From Sinonovacula constricta (Eukaryota; Mollusca; Bivalvia; Cardiida; Solecurtidae): a DNA stretch of 64,000 bases. The position numbers and the translations under genes are program-made. The notes beneath the pieces are model-generated. The model was given only the letters and a program-made list of their open reading frames with translations. It made no database searches and was not told the DNA's origin. Every line of letters starts with the position of its first letter. Within the stretch, counting starts at the first letter, position 1. Shown piece after piece: positions 13,808 to 26,079 of this stretch. The stretch lies in contig CM017572.1 of assembly GCA_007844125.1 (NCBI GenBank), positions 44,498,632 through 44,562,631 of the forward strand, written 5' to 3'.

Positions 13808-16800
13808 AAGATGGAGACAGATGAAATATGGTTAATGGAGAAGTAATTAAGAAAATAGTGATGGCAATGATTTTCTTAAGACTTGACATAGTACGATAAT
13901 ATGTGATACAGTAGTAATCATTTATACAAACTCTCGGAAAGTATACATGTACAATAACCATACTCATTCATACCATTTGTAGAATAAAAATATAGGTTGT
14001 CTTGGTATGAGATTATACTTTTGCGAAGTATCTTATTTAGTCGAAGGACAAATTCCTAATCATCCTCATCTGCAGACCATATAATGGTCAAAGGTTTGAT
14101 ATTTAAGAAGAAGGGAATTATATGTTTATTTACACCATGTTTGGTCAAGACAATATTACTGAACATTTCGGTATCTTTTTTTACCTTGTTTTCTTGGGAT
14201 ATGGTAATAATAGCTATAAACCGATTATAAAAGTTACGTTGAGAATTTATTTTCACAACGTTTATAAACATGCAGCACCTTAACTTAGTGGAAAAAGCGA
14301 TCTAACACAAAAGACCCCTACTTGATTTATTAAAAGAAAAATGTTTTAATAGGTAGGTGGTATAACTAAAACTACTTTCAACACATTAGATGTGGATTTC
14401 CCCGGGTATGTTTGTACTGGACTACTTCATTTCAGTCTAATTTAATTCGCTAAGAAATAAATACACGCACACATTTTATTCACATGCTTGACAAAACCAC
14501 TAATAACTGTTTAACTTTCAATGGATCTACTAAAACCCTTGAAGTCTGTGTCTTTTAAGGACTACAGATTTTTTTAACTATTTTATTCCTAACGGCATAT
14601 ACTCATCGTAGTGATGATATTGTGAATTGATATACTGAATCTAAAGGTTTATATACAAAATCCATTTCGCTAACGAACATCTTTGTTCATGTTACTCGTT
14701 ATGGTCGGACGAATGTGTACCACATTCAAGTACATTTGTAGTCAGAGCGTTTGCATTATAATATGTTTTGCAGACAACGCAGTGTTGTTTTGCATCTGAA
14801 AGAAAATCAATAAAGAACTTGCCAGGCCAGTTAATTGACATAAATACAAACTCACTACAAAAATAGATGCACGGTTTGCTTTGATGATCTTTTCCTCTTC
14901 TGCACATGTTAAACTACTTACTGTTCATTTCCAATTCAAATGACATGAATGACATACTTGTGGTATGCTTGTTTTGTTTCCAATTTCCCACAATAGAAAC
15001 ATAATCATACAGATACATAGCTGAGTTGTCTGAAATCCACATATGCCACATATTTTTCCAGCCTGATATAATGGTATTACTATCTAACTACTTTCAAATC
15101 AATGTTACGATATTTTCATTACAAATCATGTTAAATGCATATGCACATTGTGATGGATGAGATATCATACAACTATATATTTGTAAAGATCAAACACAAA
15201 TTTTAGCTGCTTTGGCGGTGTAGCTTAACCAGATCAACAGATATAAATTGCACTATTGATTACACAGGTAATTGATTGGATGGGTTTAACTCCTTAAATC
15301 TTGTTATGTCATAGAAGGTATTTAATAGTCATCACGGATATATCTCAGGTCCCCAACAGCACACAAGTGACAGAATGGTACCTGTACTACATTACGACCG
15401 AAGAATGTGAAATGCATGTTTTCTTTAAAAATCGCAAACTCGGTGTTTTATTTTATCTTTGTATCTTGGCAAACCGTTTCCGTGCATTCCTAAATCATCG
15501 GTCGATATTTGCAGGGTAGATAGATTTGCCAACGATGCAAACCACTTCCAGGCTTCATAAATGTTTGTGTCTTTAGATATGCTCTTCATTGAAGAAGAAA
15601 AGTGATTGCTTCGACAATATACCCGACACTTCAAACTGTTAATACAGTCGGTTATTCAAACTCGGATTGTCAGAAGCCGAGACATTATTCGAAGCCATTG
15701 GTGGGTCGCTATTTTCTCTATATAATTTAATACAAAATAACTCCGATTATTCATTTGCTTTAATCAGTGTGTCGGCATTATTCGAAGTCTTTTTGGTCTA
15801 CATCTACAAAGTACTGTTTAAATGTTATCTTCACACGTCTTATCCGAAGCCGTCTACCTTCTAACGTTATATTAATGGAATGAACTCGTTTGTTTTAAAA
15901 GTGTGCATTGAAAGACATCGTTCAAATTAGGTATACACTATGTAAGGCCCTACAGATCTATTAATACCTTTGTATAACTGAATGCCTTTAAACAAGGGGG
16001 AATGCTATAAACGAGTCATTTTCAGCGGCAATTTATGAAAGTATCTACAGTACTTAATTGCTTTAGCACTAACACCCGTAACAATGTGCATGTTTTAGAT
16101 TTTGTTTTCTACGAATAAACATATGAGTAATGTTTACACATATCTAACAATAATTGTTTCATTAAAATTCGAAAAAATAATAAGATTGATATTGGCAGGC
16201 AATAAAGTAATGTATAGTATTCTTATAAATATTATTCTGCAGTTCCCTATGAAACAAAGTACACCATTGTGAATACTAAATTATATAATACTACATATGG
16301 TACCACGAATTATAGTGCAACCTCCTATAAATCTATGACAAGCAATGCATTAAGAATATATTTAAGTTTTTTTTTAAATATGTAATTATTTAACACAAAA
16401 CACATTTCTAAAGGTGCAGTGGAAAGTGCTTGTTTAAAAAGCAATCTAACATCAAAGCCGCAGACGCAATGCACTGATAATTTAGGGATCAAAACCAAAT
16501 GTTCCAAACGGCGGGAGGCCAATTTACAATGCTTTTAGATACTTTAAGCAGTTTAGCCAGAGATTTTTTTCAGTACCGTGTTCTTAGTTGTGTACCATTT
16601 CTGTCGTTGACTTTGCAGCTTAATATGTTATATAGATAATGTGCACTTCAGCATTGGTATTATGCAACATGAAATCATTTTCGTATCCGGTAAATTGATT
16701 TACTGCAGTGCCAAATGAAACCCAATCTAAAGCATGTCATTAAGTTGGATTGGTGTAGAAGTCGGCATCGGATTCTACCTGAGAGATTCTTACACGTTTT

Positions 16801-19800
16801 GAAACAGATACAAAAAACAAACAACTTGCATAATTGCGAAACTCAAAATACGAAAACGTTTTTCAAGGTACACACGCACAAAGGATTCACCATCTTCATA
16901 CAATGATACATGGAATGTCTTTGTCAAGAATATTGAGATTTAATAATTTAATAATGTGTTTTTATCGAATCTTTAAATGTGAATCAAACGTATTTTAACA
17001 CATCATTTGTAAGAGACTGCGTACTTTCTATCTTTGCGAAGAGAAAGTTAGTCTTTAAATATCAGTTACACAAATACGCATATTATCGGAATGCAACAAC
17101 AGATATAAAATGTTAACAGTAAACTTATCATATTATTTGTTTGAACAGAACGTTGTTAATTCCATGTGATGACATTTATTAAAAAACATACAACAACATT
17201 GTTAGCAATCGTCACTGTTGTGTTTTATATAACGATGTTCTATACTGTGAACATTCAGAATAAAATATTTTTATGTAAATTGGCTTTAAAATTAAAATGC
17301 ATCAAGCATTTTAGTAGAACGCCTTTTAAGTTTTTGAATAGGCCACCCATTTGTTTTAATTTGTTGCACAGTTGCAATATGTTTAACATCCTATTTGATT
17401 AATAAATCGAGTTACTAACACTAATGCGTTACAGAAAAGACATTTTTCAAGGTTGTGCGAACCGTGTGATTTTAATACAAAACGATATGTGAATAAGTAC
17501 CACGAGTATTGCTTATTTGGTACATACACGTTTTTCTTTCATAAGATTAACGATCATACATATGACAATTAAAACGTAAATATTCGATTTGAAATATTCG
17601 ATTTGAAACAAATAAAAGTTACACGAATAAAGGTATAAGCCAACATAGTTTTTCTTGGTAAAGATTCGTTTAAATTGACTTTGCTTAAAAATAACGACGA
17701 CTCAAACAGAATGTTCCCGACAAGCAACGCAGCAAGTTTAAATTTTTTTTTCTATCCGTTTCTTTTGTTCAATCAGTGCAGTCGATTTGCACCACGTGAT
17801 CATCCTGTACATAACTGTATTGGACAGGATTTCGTCAAAATATATTACGTTAATGGACAATAAATTCAACATCTCGGACAGAAACAATATACAGTAAAAT
17901 CCGTTAACGAATAAGAATCCTAATGAATTGATGCATAAAGCTCTCTATATAAGTTCTTGTTAATAATAAAAGGGTACGACTCAAGCGTCGCGAAACAACG
18001 TTTGAAATTTGATTTACATCTCTACATCTTCCTGACAGCTAGTCCAATTTAGTTATTCAATCTGAGAACTTGTCCAAATATATTTCCGAATTGGACACCA
18101 CAGTGTAAAATAAGCTATAATTATTTTATAAACATACTTTGAGCAATTTCATTTTTCATTATTTTGCATTAAATGTTATTGATCACGCCAATACATCTCA
18201 TTTAAGCAATACCAACATATACATTATTGAATAATTGTAATGCGCACTGTGGACCAAGATATTGCTGTCCAGTATAACAATATGCTTCAAGTCTTCCAAA
18301 CAAATATTAATTGATTCATGACATTAGCAAATAATAACTAAATGGAGCGTTCTGGTTTATAAATTGTTAAGAATGAAATTAGTCTTGACTGGTGTTTACA
18401 TACAGGTATTTTATTTAGCTAGACAAGCAATTCTGCACATGAGACAAAAATGCGTTCTAACTTAACACGAGCAGTTAGTAGCTTATGATGTAGAAATAAT
18501 CTAACATCAAAGATGCCTAAGACAGATACATCATTTGAAGATTGAAAGCAAATGGTCTTAACTATGGGCGGTCAAATGAAAATACCTTCAATAAATTGAA
18601 GTAGTTTTGCTATGGATAGTTTTGTTGATCTGGATGAATGTGAAGAAAAGCATTTTAATTTGTACTTGTCTGACTAATTAAGTGATTCAAGCATTACTTT
18701 CTCAGTTATATTTAAGTTAAAAAAGGTTAAATGTAGAACAATTTAGAGAATATAACTAGGATCCTAGTTTAAAAATACTGATACTATTATCATTTGACTT
18801 GATTATATCTAGTTGGATTTATAAATCCGTTTCCAGAGAAGTTTTTTTTTACTTGTTCCACTTAACTTCATGGCAGGCTATACGTTTTGTGCGGCACTGT
18901 TATCAGGGCGAAATCAATAGAATATATTGGATAATACTAAAACCGTTGATTTCAACGAGAACAATGACTTAATCTTTAGTGTAAATCTAGTTCACAAAAA
19001 CAGCAAAATGTCGAAAAATAAGACCTAATGGTTTACGTCTTGCTCATCTGGCAAATCATTTCTAAGCATACAATTTTGTTAAGCTGTTGTACGTTTGCAG
19101 CGTGTGCGAGAAGCCCTTATGATTCACCATATCGTTATACTTTGTACAGGCCTTGAAGTTAGTAAACAGTGTTGTGAGTGCACCTCATGGGAAATTAGTT
19201 TAATACTTCATCAGTTAACACATGCAGTCTGGATGATATAATAACTAGTTTGCCAATTTATGCAAGCAAACTTAGTGTTTTTGTAATATATAATCATCTT
19301 GCTTTGCCTTATCCCAAGACTTATTAGCTGTTACATGTTGCTATATATACAGTATTAGAGTATTATATTTTTATGCTGTCTATTGGGTAAAACTGTCGTT
19401 GATATTTGTTGATATTTGTCAACGAAAATTAATGGAACAAAATTGAATAAGAATACATGAAAAAGTCCTATGAGCATTGCAACATATACCAAACTCCGAA
19501 AAGGTACAGAACATGCAAGCCAAGCGAAAAGTAAGAACAAATTTGTGATGAGTCATTTAACGAAAAGAGCAAACCCGACAGTTACCGCCTTGGAACGGTC
19601 AGTCGGCAATATTGACCGACTGGGGTGCTTAAACCTGTATTACAGAGCTCTAACATCGCACTTCCTGACGAGTTTCTCAAATGCAAGAAATGAAAAGAAA
19701 AACGATCTATTTGAGTACAAAATGTCCATGCGCTGATTTTTTCTATACGTTATGACGAAAGTAGTGACGTCATTTAAAAATAATGTTCACATAGTGTTTA

Positions 19801-21298
19801 GAAAAGAATATGGTATTATTTCGATTTGAAAAAGTACACAAAAATGGTTGACTATAAATAAAATTAACTTTCTGAATCATGAACAAACATGACCAGAGGC
19901 GAATAAATGGTTGTAGTATCCTGTTCATGTGAAGATGAAATTGAAGAACCAATGTTCAACGTTCATCAAAGGAAATACACGTAACAATCCTTATAGGATG
20001 AATTAAATGACAACATAGATTACATGCACGGGGAGATTTTTTACGACCGCCACACTGCACAAGTAACATTGTTGTGATCATGAATAAGAATATATGAAGC
20101 CATATTTACACGGGGATTATATTTTGCTAATAAAACAGTACTCTTATCAATTAATTATGCTATCAATTTACATTGCTTAATAAGTTTTCAGTAATAAACA
20201 ATCTGGTCCTGTAAACGTATACTGTAATCAAGCATGTTAACACGCTACAACGTTCAATTTGTACAATTTCTTTCAGAACAGATTATGCGGAGAAATGAAC
20301 GAATGATCTTATGTCGTGGTCTTTATTCGTACTTATCTGTTATATCATAAATGTGTCTATCAAGCAATAAACAAAGCTGCCGACATGCTATATGTTTCCA
20401 TGTGGGCAGTACACGCTCGAAACTCCTTAGCATTCATTAATGATTCTTCATGTAGTGCGTAATTGCATAAGCTTGGTATAACAAACAAGTCGTGTAAAAG
20501 TTAATGCTATTTGTTTGAAATACTGCTTTAAGATTCCTGCATTGATCAGACAACTTCAAAACTTTATCTTTAAAACTCATACACATTGAATAAGAAGCTT
20601 ACGTCATGTAAACCTATTATCCGATTCTTTTCTATAAACACGGCAGGAGTTATTATATAACCATAGCATAGATGGAAAATTCAACACACCGTTTTCCGAC
20701 TGATTTTTCGGTTTCGTGGAATATATCAAGCAATCCCACAACAAACTATAATAGTTATAACGGCCCGATTGTTATGTCGACGCGTTGTTTGTTAATGGGT
20801 TACTCTCCTTAATGGTTATCGAACTCCGTATTATAGTTTATTGACGTTATTTGACATTTACATTGACGATACATTTAGAACCATGCTGGCATATAGAACA
20901 GTAATGCCTCCAGATAAACACTAAGCTTATTATGGTGTCTGCTGTATATTGTAAAGCATGGAATCTCAATCTTATAACCGCCTACGATTTAGAAAGATGC
21001 AGCCAACAAAACAAAGACAAAAACAAAAACAAAACATTCAAGAAATTGCAAACATACGAAACATAGCCACGCTAAAAGCCCTTTTATTTAACGATGACAT
21101 ACATCCATGTTAATTAACAGTTTATGAATATGCTGACGGCTAGTTATGCATAACGATGTAATGCTTAACATAAATAAATTTAATGTACATAATAACAGAC
21201 ACGAGCGTCACGAACCTACCTAGTTCCTGGGCCATCTTGTCAAAGCCAATCTTACTTTCTTCTCTCCAACTACCGATAAACGCTTCCACACCGCTCAT
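3070..21298 (-). CDS. Fatty-acid-binding protein (FABP/iLBP family), four-exon gene, joined CDS
   Basis: Predicted join (minus strand): 21298-21220, 4622-4444, 3539-3429, 3111-3070; 136 residues plus stop, against about 132 usual for cytosolic FABPs. The family folds as a ten-stranded beta-barrel that carries fatty acids or other lipids in the cytoplasm. Seen directly: the N-terminus MSGVEAFIGSWREES matches the FABP signature region (G-x-W, then SKIGFDKMAQELG); exon 2 gives the barrel strands ending RTFRFQLGQPYESASLDG; exon 3 has SIMTADGDKFVEKH and EIIRHIDNGKMIV. Introns fall after codons 26 (phase 1), 86 (phase 0) and 123 (phase 0), matching the conserved FABP gene layout. All borders are GT/AG. 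Introns are 16,597, 904 and 317 bp. Oddity: the C-terminal exon lacks the usual R-x-Y motif that grips the ligand carboxylate. Family call is strong; exon 4 and the exact paralog are less certain. Confidence 0.85.
3429..3539 (-). CDS. FABP exon 3
   Basis: 111 nt, 37 codons, phase 0 at both ends: acceptor ctttttcag|AGT, donor GTA|gtaagt. It encodes SIMTADGDKFVEKHTDEGMN, then GLEMEIIRHIDNGKMIV. The S-I-x-T-x-D-G-x-K-x-V-x-K pattern and the closing I-x-x-G-K-M-I-V are the FABP strands G to I. The Arg in EIIRHI may correspond to the first ligand-carboxylate Arg (Arg106 of FABP4), though alignment of this loop by eye is uncertain. Confidence 0.85.
3925..3970. repeat. GT/GC alternating purine-pyrimidine tract
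   Basis: An imperfect (TG)n and (CG)n run within FABP intron 2. Alternating purine-pyrimidine tracts of this type can adopt Z-DNA; whether this one does is inference. Confidence 0.7.
4444..4622 (-). CDS. FABP exon 2
   Basis: 179 nt. The acceptor cctttccttcag|GT restores the split Gly codon left by exon 1; the donor is AAG|gta at 4443. It encodes IPPEKAEFFKNARTEITYAK, then strands GDEWVITVGMQGVP and ARTFRFQLGQPYESASLDGS, ending PLK in phase 0. This corresponds to the second exon of vertebrate FABPs (about 173 nt). An alternative AG 12 nt upstream (cgtag|cc) would also stay in frame and add Ala-Phe-Pro-Ser; the chosen AG has the better pyrimidine tract. Confidence 0.85.
7415..7785 (+). repeat. 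Dispersed core repeat, subfamily I, copy 1
   Basis: About 370 bp nearly identical to 19447-19803; homology begins near tcctatgagcattgcaac and ends near aatgtccacatagtgttta. It contains the conserved core (about 7557-7650): ACCGCyTTGGAACGGTCAGTC, then a short spacer, CGACTGGGGTGCTTAAACC and CACTTCCTGACG. The inverted arms around the spacer could form a hairpin. An open frame of 103 codons crosses it on the plus strand and another on the minus strand, but these look like by-products of the repeat. It may be a SINE with a conserved central domain; no clear tRNA head is visible in it. Confidence 0.75.
10682..11096 (+). repeat. Dispersed core repeat, subfamily II, copy 1
   Basis: About 415 bp matching 62619-63006 along its whole length, from aataggta through aaggtcctatcaa, the common core (10823-10920), gtgaaacagctaa, tgcatcgggagtt, to aaaagcctcggcaac. 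It shares the core with subfamily I but has different flanks, as expected for a SINE-type family with a conserved central domain and variable ends. It lies in FABP intron 1. Confidence 0.75.
13752..13810. repeat. (AG)n microsatellite
   Basis: Almost pure AG dinucleotides over about 59 bp, interrupted at two AAAG points. Accounts for the RERERE- and SLSLSL-type open frames on the two strands here, which are not genes. Confidence 0.95.
19447..19803 (+). repeat. Dispersed core repeat, subfamily I, copy 2
   Basis: Nearly identical to 7415-7785 apart from scattered substitutions and a 12-bp deletion near 19513. The core at about 19577-19675 has arms CAGTCGG and CCGACTG around an AT spacer. Both subfamily I copies lie in FABP intron 1 on the plus strand, antisense to the gene. 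Confidence 0.75.
21220..21298 (-). CDS. FABP exon 1 (coding part)
   Basis: 79 coding nt, ATG at 21298-21296, ending in codon phase 1 at the donor G|gtaggt. It encodes MSGVEAFIGSWREESKIGFD and then KMAQEL. The G-x-W and F-D-x-x-M-x-x-L-G pattern is the classic start of FABPs (helix I region). Upstream there is a good 3' splice acceptor (tttctgtacag, AG at 21323-21322), so the exon probably begins at 21321 with 23 nt of 5'UTR. No other in-frame ATG lies between the acceptor and this start. GC content is visibly higher than the flanks. Confidence 0.88.
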
Positions 21299-21320
21299 TG
21301 TTATACTAATCCGAAACTAT

Positions 21321-21820
21321 CCTGTACAGAAATAGTGAAACAGAGAGTTTATGATTTGGAATGTTAAGTGAGTCTTATGAAATGTGTCTGTCTATTTGGA
21401 GCCTTCAATAAAATGCTAAGAATGCCGCAATTTAAGATTTCTATGATATTAGCTTCTGGTTGTTATCAATCAATTTAAATCCTTCAAACCGTTTTTACTA
21501 AACTAATATTAAAACAATCTCTATTGCAGCTTTACTCCACACGCTCTTGAATGCCTGAATTTACAAAAGCTAAGATGAAGTATTAAAATCATACAAATGA
21601 GAATTGTTCTGAAATTCAAAGTAGCGATCACTCGCGTATTAGTTATTTAAATGCGAACTAGCAGCACCTTGCTTGTTGAAGGCTCCCTGATATGCACTTT
21701 GTATTGGCACCGGTTCAATGCTTGAGGCAAGCATCAACAGAAATTCATAGATCGCAGTTCTGCTAAACTAAACACCTCATAACAGTACAACGTGACAAGA
21801 ACGGATCGTGCAGTAGTTGT
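21321..21820 (-). other. 5' leader of the FABP gene with probable 5'UTR intron
   Basis: Between the predicted start site near 21820 and the acceptor at 21322 lies about 500 bp without coding signal. The strong acceptor (tttctgtacag) implies a noncoding first exon. Possible donors are AG|gtgttt near 21776 and AAG|gtgctg near 21667; I cannot choose between them. An unspliced leader would contain a short uORF starting near 21780. Confidence 0.5.
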
Positions 21821-21867
21821 GAAACGGAAGAGAGGAGCGCGTAGTATTTATACGAGTTTTCTCCAAT
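21820..21867 (-). promoter_or_regulatory. Candidate core promoter of the FABP gene (TATA box, Inr)
   Basis: On the minus strand TATAAATA lies at 21852-21845. About 32 nt downstream of its first base is an Inr-like TTCACAA with its A at 21820, the canonical spacing for RNA polymerase II. An ATTGG (reverse CCAAT) sits at 21867-21863, only 11 bp upstream of the TATA box, which is closer than usual, so it may be incidental. Position and strand fit the FABP gene and nothing else in view. Confidence 0.55.
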
Positions 21868-21899
21868 GGGTCGCAGAGTGCGGATGGTGTGATTCAGTG

Positions 21900-24439
21900 A
21901 TTCAGTAAGAATCGGTAAAATGAAAGAAGGTTGATCAGGAAAAGCTGACAGACGAGCTGCAGGCACTAAATTATCCCTAATCAACGCCGATCAAAATGAT
22001 TTGTTGCGCAGCCTGTTGAGTGAAGAACACGAAGAACACGAGGCAATTAATGCGGAGGATTATTGAGAAAACACCCCAGTTGACGGTTTTTCGATCGGGA
22101 CCATTTGTCATTTTTGCTGCATTTATTTTATGGCATGCGGCTGTCACTCTTTGATGAAATCGACGGGTTGTTTATGAGCTACGGTTCATTGGGGTTAAAT
22201 CAGAACGTTATCTAGGAATAGAAATTAGGTGGTTAAAATATATTTTACTGTTTTCAGCCATTTCTGGAAAAAATATATCAAATTGAAGTGAAGTATTCAA
22301 ATATGAAATTCAGAAATATGTTTCACAAAGTTGAAATCACAAATTTGTGCCGTATTCCTCATTGGCAGTAAAATGCGTTATATTAGATTGCCTCAAAAAT
22401 GGAGTAAACAAAACAAAAACACGTTGGGTATATTCGTCAAGCCAAATAAACTCAAACGAGTGCAAAACACAGCACTTAATGGGCCAGACAAATTTGTTCG
22501 ATAATTGATGAAATGTCATGATGTTTATGACAAATGTAATCTCAAAGCTGAGTCAAAATGGCCATAGCCGGACGATAAAAAAGAGTATGCTTAACATGAG
22601 TCATCATTTTGTTTGATCAAGCGGAGAGAGATAGAGATAATATTTCCGTGGTATTGTCTGTCTGATAAGTCTAAAATAGCTACGTCTAAGAATACATTAG
22701 TGTTAAATAGTAGATAAACATGTATAAATAAATATATCTTTTTAAGACACACATTGTCGAAATAAAACATTATATAACTCTATATATATTTGTGTTTGTG
22801 TAAATGTTGTCAAATCAAGAAATAAAACGTTTGAGACTTTACTAAGATATTTTCTTGCGCTTGCAATTTTTGAGGATTCAGTGTTCGAGATATTATGACA
22901 TAATATGCCGATAGTTAACTACAGACCCTAACTTGCAACATTAAAAGTGCAGCAAATTTAATATAAATCACAATAATATTTATATCAATTACTATTTGTT
23001 ATACAAAAACACAATAACAGTTTCTAAATATGAATGTCAAAATCACGAATCCTACAGGTAATCCTTAGGAGATAAAGTTGTAAACCGTTTCTTGACGTTA
23101 CTATGATTCTTTTTATCTACCCCTTCTGCACTGTCACTTAACTACGTACAGATAGAAGCTGTAAGAGAAAATAATTTATTCGTGATCAGGACATCGAAAG
23201 CACACTTACATTTTAGCAACACCAGAAATAATAGCACAAGTATTTGCATATGACACTTCAGCCGTTGATACAGCAAGTTGCTATCTGACTGTCTTCTGAG
23301 TTTTTTGACCCAAGTTGCATTGTGACCAAACAAATATGCCAAAGATTTTATATTTCTTATATAAGACATAGGATAGACATTCACATGTTACTGTTTAATT
23401 TCCATGATTTTTCCTTAGCAAGCCCATGTGAGTGGTTTTTATACCGAAATATTGCTCGTTTGTACCTTACCGCCCCAAAATATAACCGAGGCAATCTCAA
23501 ATTGACATTTTAAAGACTCGACATGTAAGCTAGTTTCACAATTAGTTTACATTTCTGTTTTTGCTATTTTCTCCAAACGATATGTCAAATTATTATGTTG
23601 TCTGTGCCATAAGCACTTCCTTCTTTGTATATGTTTATTTATTTATTTATTCATTTTCCGTCGGTTTTTAATGTGGGTTATTACGTTTTCGTTGTGTATT
23701 ATCGTTAATCTCAAGAAGTAAAAGTGTTTGTAAAACACTGTGTTAGAATATTTAATTTTCACCTAACTAATATTATTCATAAAATAGATTAATCTCAGAC
23801 AAAGTCAATTTAACTCAGTTACTGGATTCAAAACCCTTATGCCGTCTGGACAAAACAAATGTTAAAATTGTGTAATGTAGGCAGTGATACATTTTTCTGA
23901 TCTTGATACATTGTTATATTGTACATAGTAGCACGCTTGGCATTATTCGTAATGTAATGCAATATCAATATTCTAAAGGATTCTCCCCCAGATAATCTTA
24001 AATAAGAAAAAAATGAAATAGTTCCTTTAAAAACAATTACAATCCAGTGGATCCTGAGCAGGAATTGGATTAAATCATTTTGAACTCGGAGGATATTTTT
24101 GTAGAAGGTCGTTTCATTAATAATAAATGCTAGACATTGGGCTACGATTTCTAATTGTACATGAAAGGACATAGTGATATATTTGTCCAAATGTTTTAAG
24201 GCCATTTGGACATGTTATCGCAATCAACAGTAGCAAAATCATCATTTGAAATTGTACACGCTACATTTCAGTTGCAAAGTCATTGTTGTATCAAAGCTGG
24301 CTGGTCGACGTCCTGGCTAGCTTTCTACATCGTCCTTTTTTTTTTGAATTGTTTGTTTGAGTGACAATAATATTATAATACTGCATGGCAGAATACAAAT
24401 TTCCCGCTTTAATCAGTTGAGTATTGTGTAGATACACCA
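21900..24439. other. Intergenic, upstream of the FABP gene, no gene recognised
   Basis: AT-rich with short chance ORFs only. It contains a short TTTA run near 23635-23650. Regulatory elements of the FABP gene may lie here, but I recognise none. Confidence 0.5.
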
Positions 24440-24651
24440 CAAGACATGTACATTATAGAGAATTCCAACAATTTAATGGAGGAAAAACCCAGAGAAATGT
24501 CCCGATCCAACCACCGGTGCACTGCATGTCAGCTGGAAGACCTTCCCAAATTAAGACCTTGCAGCCAACGGGAAACGAACCCACACGAAGCTAAGCAGTC
24601 GGAGGAGTTACAAGTCGTTGGACCGACCACTTTAGCGCCCACCCACTAGAC
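24440..24651 (-). mobile_element. tRNA-derived SINE
   Basis: Read on the minus strand from 24651 it starts with a degenerate A box (gggcgctaaagtggtcgg) and, about 50 nt later, a B-box-like GTGGGTTCGTTTCCC. A body follows with gaccttccagctgacatgc-type sequence in reverse and ccggtggttggatcgggac. It lacks a base-paired tRNA acceptor stem, so it is a SINE remnant, not a tRNA gene. It stands out as less AT-rich than its surroundings. Confidence 0.6.
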
Positions 24652-26079
24652 AATTGAAAGTGGTGTTTTTGTTTCTAGCTTTTAACATATAATGTAAAAT
24701 TGTAGCCGAATGCATTATGTCATGAAAGCTGCATTTAAATTTCTGTAATAAACACAATGCTACATTCCTCTTGGTTGGATGTTAGCATGTCTAACTTACG
24801 TCGACTGTAAACAAGGATTCCTTGAATACCAGGTTTTGTTTTGCGCATATTTACGGATTATCTCAAAGTGTTCTGATAAGAAGCAGATGAAGTTGTTTAT
24901 TTGAAACAATCATAAAATCAGAATGTGCTATTTAAATGCGTGATTTAAACGTCAGGATCTTGAACAGGATAAATTAATCTCGCTCAGTCGATAACATATT
25001 TCGTTAAACGGAAATTTATTTAGTCCTATTAGAAAAAAAATCAACTCTGAGTATTTAGCAAGATGAATCATGATACAATCCTGTAATTTATGTAATAACA
25101 TACAGACTGAAAGTTAAAGAAGTATTTTGCTTACAAAATTAATTATTCATTTGTTTTAATAGAAAGTTTCTTAACAATTACAGTATATTAAATCGCAATG
25201 CAGTATGTTATGTGAATTCCCGATAGCGTGTAGAGAAGATTCGAAATAGAGGGAAATATAAAAGTTCCATGTCATTCACTATCTAACCATTGGAATTATA
25301 ATAACATTCTTCTATGAATAAGGAAAGGCAAATGCACAAAGCCAGAAATGTTTTCTATACTACCATCTCCACCTTACATACAAATATGCTACCATTACAA
25401 GAAGTCCAACATACCAACACCATGTCAGTTGCAAAGTCAATGGTTTTACACCATCGATTTTTACATTAGACAAATATATGACTATTGAACGCTGTAATTG
25501 TATTTATTTGCTTCCCAGAGCAAATAACAATCTTGCCTTGCCCATTTCATTAGTTGCACAGACGTGAACTATAATTGTTACATGACATGTTATTTCAACC
25601 ATGCGCAGCCTTTAAGCTTTCCTTTAAAAAACAGGAAGAAGTTCCAAGCAAAAGTTAGCTGAAGTTTGCACAATGTAATTTTGTACTGCCTCGTTGTCTA
25701 ATACCAGACGGTGTTTAGTAAATAATAATTCATTAGAGGTAACTTGAGAAAAATACATTATTCATGATATCGGCATATTTCATTAAGAGAAATGAAATTT
25801 ACTTTTATTTTATTTTGAAATTATATTCAGAAAAGCGGCCATAATGTAAGTTTTAATAAAACAACATTTTTCCTTTATGATAAACTGTTATTTTTACGGT
25901 ATTCCTTTTATGCGTTGCACACGTAAAAGCAGTAAATAGTATAAAAAAGGTAATAAATCATATGTAGTGTGTAGTAATGCTTTATAATTTAAAAAAAATT
26001 ATCTGGAATATACATTCGAAACGCATGAAAGTTAAATCTTTTTTTTCTTTTTAACCTAGATATATTTGAAACCTCCAGG
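24652..26079. repeat. Intergenic, with old duplicated tail block (25150-25560)
   Basis: The part around 25150-25560 is similar to 36690-37160 and 46180-46650. Shared strings in order include agcgta/tgtagagaa near ttcgaaatag, aagttycatg, atttaacaattg/ctaaccattg, and then gtaattgtat with a run to tctygtcccttaattag or cttgcccatttcattag. Divergence is high, so this is an older event than copies A and B. No gene recognised. Confidence 0.5.

Larger units (their letters stand above)
4623..21219 (-). other. FABP intron 1 (16.6 kb)
   Basis: A single intron between the phase-1 donor at 21219 and the acceptor at 4623. It contains three copies of the dispersed core repeat (7.4, 10.7 and 19.4 kb), an AG microsatellite (13.75 kb) and a pair of weakly similar segments near 16.4 and 18.5 kb. 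Long stretches (4.6-7.4, 7.8-10.7, 11.1-13.7, 13.8-19.4, 19.8-21.2 kb) show no recognisable exon on either strand. Confidence 0.75.

Noticed and set aside
13652..13967. Open frames with Arg-Glu and Ser-Leu repeats
   Set aside because: They are translations of the (AG)n microsatellite.
23837..24205. 122-codon open frame on the minus strand
   Set aside because: AT-rich, no motif, no splice signals in context.
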